The position numbers were made by a program, and so were the translations under genes. Shown here piece after piece: positions 33,980 through 42,600 of a DNA stretch of 43,065 bases; the stretch's first letter is position 1; every line of letters begins with the position of its first letter. Location of the stretch: positions 1 through 43,065 of the forward strand of contig CAKVDZ010000013.1 of NCBI GenBank assembly GCA_934728585.1. The letters run 5' to 3'. The notes under the pieces were generated by a model. It was not told the origin of the DNA and made no database searches. It saw only the letters and a list, made by a program, of their open reading frames with translations. The DNA comes from an uncultured Candidatus Melainabacteria bacterium. Its GTDB lineage: Bacteria; Cyanobacteriota; Vampirovibrionia; Gastranaerophilales; Gastranaerophilaceae.

Positions 33980-34514
33980 ATTGTACGTAATTTTTGGTAA
34001 GAAATTCGATTAAAAATTCTAAAGCCACTTGTGTGAAAAGGAATTTTATCATTCTTCTGCTGTGATAAGGATTAATTTCAAATTTGCGAACTTGTTCGTC
34101 GCATTTGTTTTTGATTGCAACGTAAATAAGTCCAACAGATTTGCCTTCTTCTGGTGTAGTTGGCCCAGCGATACCTGTTGTTGTGATTGCAACATCGCAA
34201 CCAGTCTTGTTGAATAGACCATTTGCCATAGCAAGCGCACATTCTGCACTAACTGCGCCATAATGTTCAAAAATATCTTTATCTACCCCCAAAATATCAG
34301 TTTTTGCTTCGTTTGCGTAAGTTACGAAATTTTCTTTTGTGAAAGATGAACTGCCAGCAATATCTGTAAGTCTAGAGCTTAAAAGTCCACCAGTACAAGA
34401 TTCTGCTGTCGCAATTTTAATAGAATAATTAAATAAAATACGTGCTATTTTCTGCTCTGTCTTTATATTAAATTGATTTCTTAAGTATTTCAAATTTTCT
34501 AAAAATTTATTCAT
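33936..34514 (-). CDS. pncC: CinA-C/PncC-type nicotinamide-nucleotide amidase
   Basis: Hydrolyses NMN to nicotinate mononucleotide in NAD recycling. At 192 aa it corresponds to the stand-alone C-terminal CinA domain: ATAESCTGGLL near 35-45, GAVSAECALAMA near 88-99, and TGIAGPTTPEEGKSVG near 114-129. About 30 N-terminal residues are extra. A TATAAAT box ends 8 nt before the ATG with no Shine-Dalgarno, suggesting a leaderless mRNA. Convergent overlap with the helical-repeat gene. Confidence 0.93.
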   Translation of the reverse strand: MNKFLENLKYLRNQFNIKTEQKIARILFNYSIKIATAESCTGGLLSSRLTDIAGSSSFTKENFVTYANEAKTDILGVDKDIFEHYGAVSAECALAMANGLFNKTGCDVAITTTGIAGPTTPEEGKSVGLIYVAIKNKCDEQVRKFEINPYHSRRMIKFLFTQVALEFLIEFLTKNYVQSTPQLSDSIAQDIV

Positions 34515-34522
34515 AGTATTAA

Positions 34523-34528
34523 TTTATA
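34523..34528 (-). promoter_or_regulatory. -10 box of pncC
   Basis: Minus-strand TATAAA (34528-34523) followed by 8 nt and the pncC ATG at 34514, with no Shine-Dalgarno. Same geometry as maf, metF, cobO and mutS2. Confidence 0.4.
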
Positions 34529-34553
34529 GTGATTGAACTTTTTTGTCAAGATT

Positions 34554-34585
34554 AAAAAAGCGCACCCTTTATGGGTACGCTTTTT
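34554..34585 (-). terminator. Terminator of the large GH13-like gene
   Basis: AAAAAGCG-C-ACCC pairs with GGGT-A-CGCTTTTT (one 1x1 mismatch) around a TTTAT loop. On the minus strand it ends in a T run, 14 nt past the GH13-like stop. Confidence 0.85.
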
Positions 34586-34599
34586 ATATTTATATCATT

Positions 34600-37500
34600 T
34601 TATTTTGCTAGTAATGCTAATTTTGAACCAGTTTGTGCTTTTGCAGTTGTTTTATAAGGATTTGTTGCAAAATTATATTGTGGGTTATACATTACTCTTG
34701 ATTTTTTAACTTCTTCTGGAGCAGAGTATAAAATTAATGTGCTGTCATACATATCAATTCTATTATCATCTCTATATTTGCCAGTTGACATCACATATTT
34801 GTAATCATCTTCGTTGTTAAAACGTTTAATAAAGTAATTGCCATTGTCCTCGCAAACTTTGTATACTGATTTATCTCTGGTATCAGCGTTTCTGAATGTA
34901 GTGCCAGCTTTTAAACCACCTCTTAAACCAACTTTGTCATTATTTGTAGTGTGTAATGAAATACTATCTAATTTTACATGTGTTGGGTGGTATTCAGCTT
35001 CTTTATCAAGATTTACGTTATTTGCGTTGAATAGAGTTACGGCCATAGCACCATCTGCTGATTGTCTAAGTATTGCAGAAACAGGTTTGCCAGTTGCTAC
35101 ATCTTTATGTAAATCTAATGTGAATGGTGCGCCATCATTTAGTGCTTTCAATTCTGGTCTATTACGTAAGGCCATTGTTTCATTCATTTTGTTGTAGAAA
35201 TTTTGAATGAATTGTTTATTGCTATCGTTTAACCAATCCCAGCGAACTGCGTTACGGTTTTGAATATAAACGTTTTTAGCTTTTTCTTCGTAACCAGTCA
35301 TACCTAATTCGTCACCAGCGTACATTGTAGGGTTTCCAGGTAAACTTACCAAAAATCCCATCATAGCTTGGAATTTAGTCATTGATGGTTTCAAAATTGT
35401 TTCAAAAGTTGCGTTAAACAATTTTGTTTTTTCTTCTTTTGAAAGATTTAGACCGTGTTTTACTTCAGCTTGTTTGATGACATATTTGATTGTTGTATCA
35501 AATGGTTTTGTACCAAAAGCATCTGCTGAAAATTCTTTGTCTAAATATTTTCCTGAAGCCAAGTCTGCTACGGATTTGCTGATTGCAGAGAATGCTTCAT
35601 CTTTTCTTTGACCGTTTAATACTTGACCTAAAGCTTTGCCAAATCCACCTTTAATAGCGTCACCCATAGCAATAGCTTTGTTACTTACTTTGTTGAAGTC
35701 AATGCTGTTAATATCAGCGTCTGTAACTTGGTCGTACATTTTGTCTTTTAAAATTGCTGTAGCAATTTTTTTGTGGTTGTAGTTGTTTGCAAAATTAGTG
35801 TGGAATAATTCCATATCTAACGATAAACAGTGCAACATGCGAGGTTTATCGTGGTTGCCTACAAATGTGTATGAGTATAAAATTGAATCTAGTGGTGCAG
35901 AGTTCAAATAGTTATCTGAACCAACCATTTTATCAAAGATTTTTCTTTCTCTGCCGTTAGCATCAAGTGTTGCACCTGTTGTAATATCTTTGTTGAAGAT
36001 GTTTGCAACATCAGTAAAGAAGTAAGAGTAATTTGCAATACTTGTCATGCCAGCTTCTTGGTGTAACTTCATAACTGCATCTTTTGCTGTTGAAAATTTG
36101 CCAGAATTATCGTGTAATGCAAATTCGTCAGTAACCTCTGCTACCATATAAGCGTTTTTGTTTTCACCGATTACGCCTTTTGAGAAGTTTCTCCAAAAAT
36201 CAATTACGCTTGACCATTCGTCTTTGAAGTTTGCGTTACCGTTTCTTAAAGCGTCCATGTCTGCGATATCTTTTGCTGCGTCAATTCTCCAATCAAGGCC
36301 AGCGTTATTTCTATCAACGACCATTTCAGCTAAAGCAAAACTATTTTCATTTAAGCCTTCTAAGCGTTTTGTTATTGCGTTTGTAATCGTATCTTTATCT
36401 TTTAAAGATATGTTTTTAATACCTGTTTTTAAGTGTTTGATAACTAAATTTGCTTCATCTTCTGGTGAATCAGCTAAAATATTCATTGAAGCAAGTGTTG
36501 TATCTTCTTTTAATTTATTATAGTCGTAAGAAACAGTTCCATCTTCGTTAACTTTTGCTTGAGCTTTTGGTGCAACGGCCTTAACTAATGCATATTTTGC
36601 AATATCTTGGTTAACTAGAGGTAATACGTATTTACCTAATTTTGAAACTTTATTTCCATCGAATAATTTTCCACCTAAATTTTTATTTACCTTTTGCATT
36701 ACATCATTTGTAAATCTGAATAAATCATCAGTAAATAATGTGTCAGCTTTTTTATAAATATCTTTGTTTTCTGCTGTAATTTGTGGGTTGCCAGCTTTGA
36801 ACATTTCGTAACGGCTCATACCGATTTGGTCAACTTTTGTTGCACGATTTGTAATGTAAGAAGAACTCAATACAGCTGATGTGTCATCAGCAAATTCAAT
36901 AGAATCTAATGGTAGTGCCATGATTGATTGAAGTGTCAATTCTTTGTAATTATCTGTTAATTTAGAAGTTTTAGATTCGTAATCACCGTTTATAACATTT
37001 CTTACAATGTTTTCGTTGATATCATTATTTACTGGAAGTTCACCTTTTTTCATTAAATCAGCAATTTGTGCCATTGCTTCTTTAGGGGCTGAACTTACAT
37101 TTTTTAATTCTTGAGCTACGTATTCATTTAGAATATCGTTTGTTTTTCTTGTCCAGTATTTACCAGAGTTTACAACGTAATCTTGAGCTTCAAAGTTTTT
37201 AGTCTTGATTAATTGAGTTTGATATTCTCTTTCGTGTCTTGGTAAATTTTCTAAACGCTTTGTATCTGCATGTGAGAATACAAAGTTTAATTTTGCAATA
37301 TCAGTATTTGCGTCCCAAGTTTCAAAGCCGTTTTCGTATTTGTCTTCAAGAACGTATGATTCTGATTGAGTTAAGAATTTAGCTGCTAAAGGTTGATTTA
37401 GCATAATTTTCTTATCTGCATTTTTATTGTATTCATTTAAGTTTTTAACGTTTTTATTGTATGTTTCAGGGTTAATTTCAAATGAATATGGAATAACTGT

Positions 37501-38670
37501 ATCATTGTGGTTGTTGATATCGTAAGTATTTCCAGTATCTAATTTTTCGTAAGCCTTAATAAGATTTTTTGTATCCTTTTTGTCAGCGTCTGAAACTAAT
37601 CTGCTATCGTAAATTTGTACGTATGTTGGTTTTTTAGCATCGTATTCAGGGTTTTTAGATGATTTAATTTGACCATCTGCACCTTGCTCATACTTGTAAG
37701 GTGAGTTTACGATTTTATGTTCAACATAGTCTTTGTTCTTTGCAAATATACCCATTGAAAGAGGTCCAGATTGAAGACCGTTTGCTCTAAACCAATTGTA
37801 GAATGGAGATTTTTCGCCCCATTTTAACATGTGTTTAAAATGAATACCTTCTAGTCCTTCGTTTACAAATGCCCCATCTGAAACGAAGTTTATGCCATTT
37901 TTAAATAATTTCTTTTGTAAAGATGCATAGTTATCAATATTTCCAATAGAATTTGACATTTGCATACAGTTTTTATTCCAATAGCTGTGAGAAGATAAGC
38001 TATCATCTGTGAAAATAGGAGTTGATACAATTCTTGTATAGCCAGCTTTTTTAAGTTTATCAACATTCGCTTCAATACCAGCTAGAGTACCTCCCATTTT
38101 ATTTGAGAATGTTCTAGTTGCATATTTTGCTTTGTTTTGAATATCTTTGTTTAATGTTGGTTTACCTTTTTCATCGTAAACCCAACCTACAGCGTAAGAA
38201 TCAGGAATTGCAAGAGTCATAGAACCACCTTTTGAAACTTGTGTTCCGTCTTGCATTACTAAATTAAATTTGTCAAAATTGCCGTTTTTTGAATAGTCAA
38301 TTACTGAACCTGCGTCAACTTGATAAAAAGATTTTGAATTGTCGCGTTTGTCTACTAATTTGTAACGGTAAGCAAATGGTTCTTTGTTGCTTAATTCATC
38401 ATAAGCATAACCCATGTCAATTTTTACACCACGGTTATCTAGTTTTACTGATTGTACTCCTAAATCAGTATTTGTAAGCATTTTATTTACATTATAATTA
38501 GCGTTTTTATCTTTCTTTACGCTAAAAACTTCCAAATAACAGTCATATTTGTTGCTGTCATGAGGAAAATTGAATTCAAATTCACTTGAGCCTGTTTCTG
38601 ATTTTTTGTGGTTAAATCCAGTAAAATGAGGGGTTTTAGCAGGGGCTATTAAATTTAAGTTGATTTTCAT
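34600..38670 (-). CDS. Very large GH13 (alpha-amylase family) protein, 1356 aa
   Basis: The N-terminal beta-rich region (1-170) looks like a starch/glycogen-binding or pullulanase-type N domain. A GH13 barrel starts near residue 190 (AGIEANVDKLKKAGYTRIV), with region I at FVSDGAFVNEG near 265. Catalytic residues are visible: nucleophile Asp797 in DWRIDAAK, acid/base Glu845 in VAEVTDE, Asp941 in GNHDKPRM. About 500 residues lie between regions I and II (normally under 100), so a large insertion or domain is embedded in the barrel. There is no signal peptide, so it is probably cytosolic, acting on glycogen or imported glucan with MalQ. The N-terminus has a PAKTPHFTGF segment. It is monocistronic with its own terminator and divergent from motA. 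Confidence 0.75.
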   Translation of the reverse strand: MKINLNLIAPAKTPHFTGFNHKKSETGSSEFEFNFPHDSNKYDCYLEVFSVKKDKNANYNVNKMLTNTDLGVQSVKLDNRGVKIDMGYAYDELSNKEPFAYRYKLVDKRDNSKSFYQVDAGSVIDYSKNGNFDKFNLVMQDGTQVSKGGSMTLAIPDSYAVGWVYDEKGKPTLNKDIQNKAKYATRTFSNKMGGTLAGIEANVDKLKKAGYTRIVSTPIFTDDSLSSHSYWNKNCMQMSNSIGNIDNYASLQKKLFKNGINFVSDGAFVNEGLEGIHFKHMLKWGEKSPFYNWFRANGLQSGPLSMGIFAKNKDYVEHKIVNSPYKYEQGADGQIKSSKNPEYDAKKPTYVQIYDSRLVSDADKKDTKNLIKAYEKLDTGNTYDINNHNDTVIPYSFEINPETYNKNVKNLNEYNKNADKKIMLNQPLAAKFLTQSESYVLEDKYENGFETWDANTDIAKLNFVFSHADTKRLENLPRHEREYQTQLIKTKNFEAQDYVVNSGKYWTRKTNDILNEYVAQELKNVSSAPKEAMAQIADLMKKGELPVNNDINENIVRNVINGDYESKTSKLTDNYKELTLQSIMALPLDSIEFADDTSAVLSSSYITNRATKVDQIGMSRYEMFKAGNPQITAENKDIYKKADTLFTDDLFRFTNDVMQKVNKNLGGKLFDGNKVSKLGKYVLPLVNQDIAKYALVKAVAPKAQAKVNEDGTVSYDYNKLKEDTTLASMNILADSPEDEANLVIKHLKTGIKNISLKDKDTITNAITKRLEGLNENSFALAEMVVDRNNAGLDWRIDAAKDIADMDALRNGNANFKDEWSSVIDFWRNFSKGVIGENKNAYMVAEVTDEFALHDNSGKFSTAKDAVMKLHQEAGMTSIANYSYFFTDVANIFNKDITTGATLDANGRERKIFDKMVGSDNYLNSAPLDSILYSYTFVGNHDKPRMLHCLSLDMELFHTNFANNYNHKKIATAILKDKMYDQVTDADINSIDFNKVSNKAIAMGDAIKGGFGKALGQVLNGQRKDEAFSAISKSVADLASGKYLDKEFSADAFGTKPFDTTIKYVIKQAEVKHGLNLSKEEKTKLFNATFETILKPSMTKFQAMMGFLVSLPGNPTMYAGDELGMTGYEEKAKNVYIQNRNAVRWDWLNDSNKQFIQNFYNKMNETMALRNRPELKALNDGAPFTLDLHKDVATGKPVSAILRQSADGAMAVTLFNANNVNLDKEAEYHPTHVKLDSISLHTTNNDKVGLRGGLKAGTTFRNADTRDKSVYKVCEDNGNYFIKRFNNEDDYKYVMSTGKYRDDNRIDMYDSTLILYSAPEEVKKSRVMYNPQYNFATNPYKTTAKAQTGSKLALLAK

Positions 38671-38760
38671 TTCTTACCTTTACACACTATCTAGATGTTT
38701 ATTTTAATGTATCTAAAGATATTTTTTGCGTGTCATGGGGACTTTTGTTACAAAATTTTT

Positions 38761-38774
38761 ACAAAAATTTTTGT
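38761..38774. repeat. Palindrome in the GH13-motA intergenic region
   Basis: ACAAAAATTTTTGT is a perfect 14-nt palindrome, preceded by a related TTACAAAATTTTTAC, in the 191-nt gap between the divergent GH13-like gene and motA. It may be an operator; low-complexity AT content makes chance possible. Confidence 0.35.
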
Positions 38775-38861
38775 ATTAATTTTTAGAGTTTTGTAAAAAA
38801 CTAGCCAACTAATTAAAAATGTGAAAAAATGTTATTGTTAATGTTACGTGGAGGATTTATT

Positions 38862-39638
38862 TTGAATTTTACAGCAATATTTGCGTTGTTTTTCGGAATT
38901 ATATTGGTGTTTTTAAGTCAAAAATACGATGGCGGTTCATTAAGCTTGCTTATTCAGCCTGTGGCATTCTGTATAGTTATTGGCGGAAGTTTTTGTGCTG
39001 CTTTATTGAATTTTAATTTTCCAACGTTAATAAATGCTCTACAAAGTGTAACTTCAGTATTTATAAAAACTCCTGATAATTCATCAAAGGTTTTGAGTGA
39101 AATAATTCAAATTGCATATTTTGCAAGAAGAAACGGACTTTTTGCGCTTCAAGATGTTTTAAAAAATGTGTCAGAGCCTTTTTTAGCAAGAGGTTTGCAA
39201 CTAGCAATCGATGTTAATAATCCGTCGCTTGTTTATGATATTTTGTCGGCAGAAATTTCTTATGAAGAAGAAGAAGAATTAATTTCTTCCCGTGTTTTTG
39301 AGGCTCTTGGCGGTTATGCACCTACTTTTGGTGTTGTCGGTGCCGTGATGGGCTTAATTCGAGTTATGCAAGATATTAGAAACCTTGATATTGTAGGTGT
39401 TGGTATCGCTACCGCTTTTGTTGCGACACTTTATGGGGTGGGCTTTGCAAATTTAATTTTTCTACCTATTGCGGGAAACTTAAAGCAAAAAACAAGAGAA
39501 AAGATTTTACTTAAAGAAGTTGTGTTACAAGGCATTATATCTATTCAAATGCAAGAAAATCCTGCTGTAATTGAAGAAAAATTAATTGCATATTTAAGAT
39601 TTCATAATAAATCAACTCGTATGGAGGTTGGTGCATAG
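38862..39638 (+). CDS. motA: Flagellar motor stator protein MotA
   Basis: MotA and MotB form the ion-conducting stator. From the TTG start it is 258 aa with four membrane helices (about 2-20, 28-48, 145-168, 178-200) and the A/G-P-T-F-G-V-V-G-A-V-M-G-L-I motif near 149-162 typical of MotA/TolQ. The start TTG at 38862 is chosen because GTGGAGGA lies 8 nt upstream; in-frame ATGs at 38829 and 38841 lack a site and add residues outside the first helix. First gene of motA-motB-fliL-fliM-fliN, overlapping motB by one base. Confidence 0.92.
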   Translation: MNFTAIFALFFGIILVFLSQKYDGGSLSLLIQPVAFCIVIGGSFCAALLNFNFPTLINALQSVTSVFIKTPDNSSKVLSEIIQIAYFARRNGLFALQDVLKNVSEPFLARGLQLAIDVNNPSLVYDILSAEISYEEEEELISSRVFEALGGYAPTFGVVGAVMGLIRVMQDIRNLDIVGVGIATAFVATLYGVGFANLIFLPIAGNLKQKTREKILLKEVVLQGIISIQMQENPAVIEEKLIAYLRFHNKSTRMEVGA

Positions 39639-40273
39639 TGCGTAACGACTATTATTCAAACTCAAAAGACTACATAAATAGATGGGTGGTGTCATACGCT
39701 GACTTGGTAACCATGCTTTTGGCTTTGTTCATGGTTTTATTTGCGGTGTCGCAAAATGTTACGAAATATCAAGCAAAAATGATTGCTGAACATCGCATTC
39801 AATTACCCGTTGAGTCGCCAATGATGCAAATTGAGGGTTTAGAAGAATTAAAAGAGCTGTTTGATGAAAATGTTTCTCAATCTGATAGTATAAAATACTT
39901 AAAAGACAGCAGAGGTCTTATTATAAGGCTAAATAATTCCGTGCTTTTTGATGAGGGTTCTGCTATAATAAAGAAAGATGCATTAAAAACAGTTGATGAA
40001 ATTGTAGATACTATTTCAAAAATTGATAATAATGTTATGGTAGAAGGTCATACGGATTCAACTCCGATAAGCAACGAAAAATTCCCTTCAAACTGGGAGT
40101 TGTCTACAGCTAGAGCAACAAATATTATTGCTTACATGATTTCTACTAAGAAAATTGCACCAAATAGACTTTCTGCAGTTGGCTATGGTGAGTACATGCC
40201 TGTTGCAGATAATACATCAACTGGTGGAAGATTATTAAACCGTAGAGTTGATATAATTATTCTGAAAAAATAA
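39638..40273 (+). CDS. motB: Flagellar motor stator protein MotB
   Basis: The protein is 211 aa: a cytoplasmic N-tail, one membrane helix (about 17-37) containing the essential proton/sodium-binding Asp22 in VSYADLVTMLLALF, and a periplasmic OmpA-like peptidoglycan-binding domain with VEGHTDSTPI near 131-140 and NWELSTARA near 148-156. The GTG start overlaps the motA TAG stop by one base, and GGAGG lies upstream inside motA, so translation is coupled. The linker between helix and OmpA domain is short, as in compact MotB proteins. Confidence 0.95.
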   Translation: MRNDYYSNSKDYINRWVVSYADLVTMLLALFMVLFAVSQNVTKYQAKMIAEHRIQLPVESPMMQIEGLEELKELFDENVSQSDSIKYLKDSRGLIIRLNNSVLFDEGSAIIKKDALKTVDEIVDTISKIDNNVMVEGHTDSTPISNEKFPSNWELSTARATNIIAYMISTKKIAPNRLSAVGYGEYMPVADNTSTGGRLLNRRVDIIILKK

Positions 40274-40289
40274 ATAATTGGAGAATATT

Positions 40290-40922
40290 ATGGCAAAACC
40301 AAATCAAACAAAAGATATGAAACCAAAAGAAAACGATGAATTAGTAAAAGTTCCTATTGATAACAATTTGAAACTTGTTTTAATAAATATTATTTCAACA
40401 ATACTAATTTGTGTATTGCTTATTGGTATTAACTATTTGTTGCAAGAAAATCTTTTAAACAAAAAATTAAGTGATATTACTACTTCTGAAAATACAGAAG
40501 AAGATAATGTTCCTGATGACGAAGAAGAAGTTCAAAAAGGTATTATAGTTGACTTAGGTGATTTTATCTTAAACCTTAATGACCCAAGCCAAAAGAAATA
40601 CTTGAAAGTTAACGTTGCATTAGAACTATCTAGAATTCCTACAGACCCTGATTTCAGCAAACCTGCAGAAGAAAAATCAGGCGGTCATGGCTCATCAGAT
40701 GATAATGATCCAATGAAAATCATTGAAGCTGAAATGGCTCAATATAAGCCAGCAATTAGAGATGCGGTTATTTCAAACTTCTCAAGCAAAACGGCTGATG
40801 AAGTTGCAACTGCAGCTGGCAAAGAACTTGTAAAAGAACAAATTACTGAAGATGTAAACGCTATTTTTGCAGGTGAAAGAGAAGTTATTAGAGTTAACTT
40901 CGGTCAATTTATTATTCAATAA
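40290..40922 (+). CDS. fliL: Flagellar basal body-associated protein FliL
   Basis: At 210 aa it has one membrane helix (about 26-48), an acidic Glu/Asp linker, and the periplasmic FliL domain starting at VDLGDFILNLND (about 87-98) and ending with INVRFGQFIIQ-like residues (IRVNFGQFIIQ). FliL rings support stators under load. A Gly/Ser/Asp-rich loop interrupts the domain near 130-145. The start ATG 40290 follows TTGGAG; an apparent TTG start at 40278 is the Shine-Dalgarno itself. Confidence 0.9.
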   Translation: MAKPNQTKDMKPKENDELVKVPIDNNLKLVLINIISTILICVLLIGINYLLQENLLNKKLSDITTSENTEEDNVPDDEEEVQKGIIVDLGDFILNLNDPSQKKYLKVNVALELSRIPTDPDFSKPAEEKSGGHGSSDDNDPMKIIEAEMAQYKPAIRDAVISNFSSKTADEVATAAGKELVKEQITEDVNAIFAGEREVIRVNFGQFIIQ

Positions 40923-40931
40923 TGAGGTAGA

Positions 40932-41954
40932 ATGTCAGATTATCAAAAAAGTTCAAATAATTTGTATTCAGAGAATTCCTACGGTGTTGGGAATTCCACT
41001 TCTGGCGTTCGTAATTCAGACAATGATGATTATAAAAAGGGTTATAAATTATATAACTTTAGAAGACCTGATAAATTTTCAAAAGAACACTTAAGAGCAT
41101 TACAAGATGTTCATAGAGAATTCTCAAGACAATTATCGCTTGTTTTGACTGCATATTTACGTATGCGTATTGAAATTGAAGTGGTTTCTACTGACCAATT
41201 GACATACGATGAATTTATTCGCTCTATGCCGTCACCAATGACTATTGGTATTTTCGAGCTTAACCCACTTCCAGGACAAATATTGCTTGGCATAAGTTTT
41301 GAAATTTTGTCTTGTATTGTTGACCGTATGTTAGGTGGTTTAGGCTTAAGCGAATATAAACAAAGAGAATTGACAGATATTGAAGAAGCCCTAGCGAAAA
41401 AGGTTATTGAACGTATTGTTAAAAACTTAGAATCGGCTTGGAGTAATATTATTCCTGTTCAGGGTAACGTTGTTGGTTTGGATAATAACTATCAAATGGT
41501 ACAAGTTGCTTCAACTGGTGAAATCGTTGCTTTGATTACTTTTGAAATCCAAGTTGCTGGCAAATACTTTGGTTTAATGTCTTTATGTTTCCCATATCCA
41601 GTATTGGAAACTGTTTTGGCTAACTTATCTACTCAACACATCTTCCAAACAAAAGGTATTATTGCAACTACTGAAGAACGCCAAAAAATGATTCAAAAGT
41701 TGAATACTTCAAATGTTGATTTAAGCGTTATTTTAGGTTCTACAGATATTTCCTTAGAAGAATTTTTAGACCTAAAAGAAGGTGATATCATTAAATTGGA
41801 TACTAAAACTTCTGATGATTTAATTGTAAAAGTAAATGGTGAGAAAAAATATTTTGCTCGACCAGGTACTGTTGAGGATAACGTAAGTGTTAAAATTACT
41901 GAAGTTTACGACCATCAACAAGATTTATTAAAACATTATTATGATAAAAAATAA
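40932..41954 (+). CDS. fliM: Flagellar motor switch protein FliM
   Basis: At 340 aa, residues about 50-245 form the CheC-like middle domain (HREFSRQLSLVLTAYLR near 58, GQILLGISFEILSCIVDRMLGG near 114) and the C-terminal SpoA domain lies at about 260-335. It forms the C-ring that sets rotation direction. The N-terminal 40 residues are Ser/Asn/Asp-rich and do not show the conserved L-S-Q-x-E-I-D-A-L-L peptide that binds CheY-P. It lies 9 nt after fliL and 14 nt before fliN. Confidence 0.95.
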   Translation: MSDYQKSSNNLYSENSYGVGNSTSGVRNSDNDDYKKGYKLYNFRRPDKFSKEHLRALQDVHREFSRQLSLVLTAYLRMRIEIEVVSTDQLTYDEFIRSMPSPMTIGIFELNPLPGQILLGISFEILSCIVDRMLGGLGLSEYKQRELTDIEEALAKKVIERIVKNLESAWSNIIPVQGNVVGLDNNYQMVQVASTGEIVALITFEIQVAGKYFGLMSLCFPYPVLETVLANLSTQHIFQTKGIIATTEERQKMIQKLNTSNVDLSVILGSTDISLEEFLDLKEGDIIKLDTKTSDDLIVKVNGEKKYFARPGTVEDNVSVKITEVYDHQQDLLKHYYDKK

Positions 41955-41968
41955 GAAAGGACTCATTC

Positions 41969-42538
41969 ATGTTTGAAAATGATGACGATTTTGAAAATAT
42001 TAATCCTATAGACAATTCAGATTCTGAACTAGATTTTTCAGAAAGTTTTAAGGACGCAGATGAACAACCAGAAATTATAATGAACTCTGATGCAGATGAT
42101 ATGGGTCCGTCTGATGTTAATATGGACGATATTTTTGCGGATATTCCTCCAATGCCAGAAGAAGAAACTCACCACGATGAAGATGATTATCATGTTCCTG
42201 CTGGAGATGAAACAGTTACTGTGCAACCAGTAAAATTTCCATCTTTTGATGATGCTCAAAGCGCTTCTGGTAATGCATCAAAAAATTTGGATAACTTACT
42301 TGATATAAAACTTCAATTGACAGTTGAACTTGGTAGAACAACTTTACCTGTTAAAAAAGTTCTAGAACTTACAAGAGGTTCAATAATTGAATTGGAAAAA
42401 ATCGCAGGTGAGCCTGTTGAACTTTATGCAAACGGAAAATTGATTGCGCATGGTGAAGTTGTTGTTATTGAAGATAACTTCGGGCTTCGTATTACAAGCA
42501 TGACCGAACCAGAAAACCGCTTGAACGGTCTTCAATAA
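41969..42538 (+). CDS. fliN: Flagellar motor switch protein FliN
   Basis: The protein is 189 aa. An unusually long acidic N-terminal region (1-105, rich in Asp/Glu with Met and Pro) precedes a typical C-terminal SpoA domain (LLDIKLQLTVELGRTTLPVK near 111-130, ending with FGLRITSM). FliN completes the C-ring with FliM. No CheC-phosphatase motif is seen, so it is not a FliY fusion. AGAAAGGA precedes the ATG. Last gene of the motor cluster; no hairpin terminator is visible before the tRNA array. Confidence 0.93.
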   Translation: MFENDDDFENINPIDNSDSELDFSESFKDADEQPEIIMNSDADDMGPSDVNMDDIFADIPPMPEEETHHDEDDYHVPAGDETVTVQPVKFPSFDDAQSASGNASKNLDNLLDIKLQLTVELGRTTLPVKKVLELTRGSIIELEKIAGEPVELYANGKLIAHGEVVVIEDNFGLRITSMTEPENRLNGLQ

Positions 42539-42544
42539 AAGTAC

Positions 42545-42573
42545 TTGAAATTTAAATTTTTTCATGGCAAAAT
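42545..42573 (+). promoter_or_regulatory. Putative promoter of the tRNA-Met array
   Basis: TTGAAA (42545-42550), 17-nt spacer, CAAAAT (42568-42573) with an upstream TG giving an extended -10. It would start transcription near 42580, upstream of both hairpin elements and tRNA-Met. Confidence 0.4.
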
Positions 42574-42600
42574 AGATTTACAACTTAATAAGTTATTAAT

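Noticed and set aside
34838..36523. Plus-strand frames opposite the GH13-like gene (119 and 121 codons)
   Set aside because: Antisense shadows; the minus-strand frame has intact catalytic motifs over 1356 codons.
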